Assembly: GCA_011055585.1 (NCBI GenBank)
Contig: DRGT01000030.1
Location: 1-8,006 of the forward strand
Direction: 5' to 3'
Length of the DNA stretch: 8,006 nt
Source: Candidatus Nitrosopumilus sp.
GTDB lineage: Archaea > Thermoproteota > Nitrososphaeria > Nitrososphaerales > Nitrosopumilaceae
This document shows, piece after piece, positions 6,032-8,006 of this stretch (position 1 is its first letter; each line of letters begins with the position of its first letter). The notes under the pieces are model-generated. The model was not told where the DNA came from and did not search any database. It was given only the letters and a program-made list of their open reading frames with translations. Position numbers and translations under genes: made by a program.

Positions 6032-6295
6032 ATGAGAAAGGTTCCACGTCCATTCAAAATGCCTTGGGGTAATGGGATGGTAGTAAAAGAGGCGTCCATC
6101 ATTTCTCAATATCACGAACCAACTGTCCAGCTTTTACAGTTTGATAATGGTAACAGAGCGATTAGGTTCTGTTCCTACAACAAAGGAAGGTTTAGTCGAG
6201 TTCCTTTAATGATAGATGAAAAGGATTTGCGAAAATTGGGAAGTGCGATTAAGAAGGAAAAGGAAATCTCCAAGTTCATTTCGAGGCTATCTTAA
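6032..6295 (+). CDS. Small basic protein of unknown function
   Basis: An 87-residue protein with a start ATG preceded by a TATA-like box at leaderless spacing. It is strongly basic (18 Lys/Arg against 8 Asp/Glu). The first 60 residues look beta-rich with short turns (PWGNG at 11-15, DNGNR at 38-42, NKGRF at 50-54). The last 25 residues look like a charged helix (DLRKLGSAIKKEKEISKF). It has one cysteine (C47), no signal peptide and no membrane segment. The charge and compact size would suit a nucleic-acid-binding protein, but no known motif supports this. It stands alone between tRNA-Lys and a convergent leftward unit. The composition and codon usage look like those of the neighbouring genes. 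Confidence 0.7.
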   Translation: MRKVPRPFKMPWGNGMVVKEASIISQYHEPTVQLLQFDNGNRAIRFCSYNKGRFSRVPLMIDEKDLRKLGSAIKKEKEISKFISRLS

Positions 6296-6344
6296 TTATG
6301 ATAAAATGTGCTGATTGTAGCTGTTTACCAGCTGAAATGTAAAT

Positions 6345-6580
6345 CTAAACAGTTTCAAGTTTTTCAATTCCAAAAATAATACCATAATAGTCTGTAAAAG
6401 AAACATCAGTAATCCTAAGATTAAATTTTTGTAAAATTTGCTCCATAAAAGCAAATTGTACATTCTTTTGATTTGTTTTGATTTTGATATGACCATCTAT
6501 CAGTAATCTCTCCCAATCAGGAAGATTATCCTCTATAAAATCAAAATTTCATCATACTCTTCTAATTTTTTTTCATTCAA
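6345..6580 (-). pseudogene. Short gene downstream of the nitroreductase, broken by a one-base frameshift
   Basis: Frame A starts with TTG at 6580, sharing TTGA with the stop of the nitroreductase gene, and reads NEKKLEEYDEI before a TAG at 6533-6535. From about 6545 another frame reads DFIEDNLPDWERLLIDGHIK and continues to a TAG at 6345 with a natural protein-like composition (ending FGIEKLETV). Adding one base near 6540-6548 joins the two into a continuous reading of about 78 residues (EYDEI-L-DFIEDN). Frame B has no good start of its own before an internal Met. The product would be a small soluble acidic protein with no recognised family. Either the gene has decayed, or the sequence has a one-base error, or frameshifting occurs here. 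The overlap with the upstream stop suggests it was co-translated with the nitroreductase. Confidence 0.55.
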
Positions 6581-8006
6581 ACTTTTTTCCCAATTACAAC
6601 CATAAACATTACACTTTTACCTTTAGCATGGGGTGAAAAGAAATCAGTCACTTGATCATCGTAAAACGTCAAGCCTGTAGCTCCGAGGCTATGTGCATAA
6701 GAGCCTAGATAGAGTTTTCCTCCAGTGATGCTAGCTTCTAGCTGAGCTGCTCTGTAACCTCGATTTCCAAAGCGCTTTAGAACTTTATTCAAATCACTCA
6801 TTAAGAATAAAGATGCACTACCATCTGCAGGAAGGGTTTGATCTAGGCCAAGGTTACCTGCCACATGTCGAAATTTTCCTTCTCTAAGCAATTCGAGTAC
6901 GTTTTTTTCTCGGTTGTAAAAGTATGATCCTGATCCCAAATCGTTTACTGAGTTTATTATTATGTATAAATCAATTAACGAATTACCATATGGTTTTAGA
7001 AAATCAGTTGGAACTCCTCGGGTTGAATAATAAATTATTGTAGAAAATTGTTGCAATGAAATTGATTCCAGAGAAAATTGTCGGGTAGAACCTCGTCGTA
7101 TTATAACAGATTCGAGGGAATCCTGAGGCATTCCATTCTCAGGAGATGGTTGTAAGGGGATGATATTTCCTACGTGTAGGAGTGTTGTGATTTTTGGAGT
7201 ATTGCCCTGCCAGTCCTTCACTTTAACTACTGAGTTTAATGATGAAGCTTGGTGCATCCTCTGTATTTCTGGATCATCGATGTTGTAGTTTGAAAGCGGC
7301 TCAGTTTTTACATTTAGTAACTCTACTTCTGGAACCTCCTTACCTGAAACATTGTTGGTGAATCCTATTGGTACAAGTGCAAGAGACACCTCTTTATCCG
7401 AATTCAAGTCAAGGAGCAAATTTACTTGTTTGTCTACAAAACCAACTATGACTTTTGCAGCTAAACCTTGTGCAGAACTAATTGCAAGTGTATTTGCTAT
7501 TATTGTACCACAGTCCCAAAACGCATGACGATATTCCCGTGTTTGGTACTTGACTGTATTTCTTGTAAAGATGTCAGTGTAAATCAGAATCACAGGTGCT
7601 TTCTCTGCATTAATATCATTTCCAGTGGCACTAACAAGAACACGCCTATAATCCCCTTTTCGTAATTGTCTTAGTTTCATTTCTTTAGGGTCAAAATGAT
7701 AAACTCCAGCCTCAAGACCTGAAACGTCTTGGCATACAACATAAATTTCTATATGATAAAGTGCGCCAGTACATGAAGCAGCTCGAAATTCTACATCCCC
7801 TACCCCAGGAAAATTAATAGTCTTTGTAATTCCACCAGAGAAGTAAAGTATCTTTGCAAGAACATTGAGGTCAGGAATTTGTTTTCCTTTCAATTTGATA
7901 TTGGCTGAAATTGCTTTCAGTGCAGAGAAGTCTTTTTCTGACTTTTGAATTGGTAAGGCAATGGAAGGAAGGTCTTTGTATATTTTGTATGGGTTTGGTC
8001 TATTTG
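6577..8006 (-). CDS. SagB-type dehydrogenase with two nitroreductase domains (5' partial)
   Basis: The frame stays open to the right edge, giving 475 visible residues; the start lies outside. Translation of the edge reads RPNPYKIYKDLPSIALP, like the N-terminus of SagB/ThcOx-type proteins, so little is missing. Domain 1 (visible residues about 67-217) has FRAASCTGALYHIEIYVV and, later, YRHAFWDCGTIIANTLAIS, typical of this family. A linker of about 80 residues follows. Domain 2 (about 297-473) starts with RRGSTRQFS, the FMN phosphate-binding type motif, and ends with RAAQLEASITGGKLYLGSYA and the GATGLTFYDD segment. The family uses FMN for oxidations, for example of azolines in ribosomal peptides, but many archaeal members have no known substrate. 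No YcaO or peptide precursor is seen here. The TGA at 6577-6579 overlaps the start of the short downstream gene. Confidence 0.87.
   Translation of the reverse strand, partial: NRPNPYKIYKDLPSIALPIQKSEKDFSALKAISANIKLKGKQIPDLNVLAKILYFSGGITKTINFPGVGDVEFRAASCTGALYHIEIYVVCQDVSGLEAGVYHFDPKEMKLRQLRKGDYRRVLVSATGNDINAEKAPVILIYTDIFTRNTVKYQTREYRHAFWDCGTIIANTLAISSAQGLAAKVIVGFVDKQVNLLLDLNSDKEVSLALVPIGFTNNVSGKEVPEVELLNVKTEPLSNYNIDDPEIQRMHQASSLNSVVKVKDWQGNTPKITTLLHVGNIIPLQPSPENGMPQDSLESVIIRRGSTRQFSLESISLQQFSTIIYYSTRGVPTDFLKPYGNSLIDLYIIINSVNDLGSGSYFYNREKNVLELLREGKFRHVAGNLGLDQTLPADGSASLFLMSDLNKVLKRFGNRGYRAAQLEASITGGKLYLGSYAHSLGATGLTFYDDQVTDFFSPHAKGKSVMFMVVIGKKV

Noticed and set aside
6319..6333. AGCTG/CAGCT hairpin after the small basic gene as a terminator
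   Set aside because: The stem has only five pairs and no T-run follows on either strand.
6296..6496. A 66-residue minus-strand reading frame with a hydrophobic stretch
   Set aside because: It overlaps, in another frame, a reading with a far more protein-like composition (6345-6580). Its hydrophobic run is what an AT-rich out-of-frame translation gives.
7891..7893. TTG at 7893 as the start of the nitroreductase
   Set aside because: The frame continues open to the right edge, and the upstream residues (RPNPYKIY...) match the family's N-terminus, so this is an internal Leu codon.

Overview
The window looks like a low-GC ammonia-oxidising-type thaumarchaeon (Nitrososphaerota, Nitrosopumilus-like). 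The grounds are an archaeal clamp-loader large subunit, AT-rich genes with TATA-like boxes about 25 bases before start codons, archaeal tRNAs, and secreted proteins carrying a Cys/Arg-Gly-Trp module that I associate with marine thaumarchaea. The genus cannot be fixed from the sequence alone. Both edges cut genes.

Left part (1-2146): a partial surface protein with Ig-like domains reads rightward. It converges on a secreted coiled-coil protein read leftward. Both carry the same small module, with two cysteines 17 residues apart and an RGW tail. It is near the visible N-terminus of one protein and at the C-terminus of the other.

Centre (2147-4752): a tight leftward three-gene unit encodes an uncharacterised 371-residue soluble protein, the replication factor C large subunit, and an 11-cysteine zinc-finger protein whose start overlaps the rfcL stop. 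A 77-base divergent promoter region separates it from a rightward inositol monophosphatase/fructose-1,6-bisphosphatase family gene (4830-5627).

Right part (5628-8006): two divergent tRNA genes, Asp(GTC) on minus and Lys(TTT) on plus, are followed by a spacer with two perfect inverted repeats and a gene for a small basic protein. On the minus strand, a tandem-domain SagB-type nitroreductase is cut by the right edge. A short downstream gene overlaps its stop codon and appears broken by a one-base frameshift.

No mobile element, CRISPR array or rRNA is visible. The less ordinary parts are the shared surface-protein module, the clamp-loader gene cluster, the nitroreductase plus frameshifted partner, and structural irregularities in both tRNAs.
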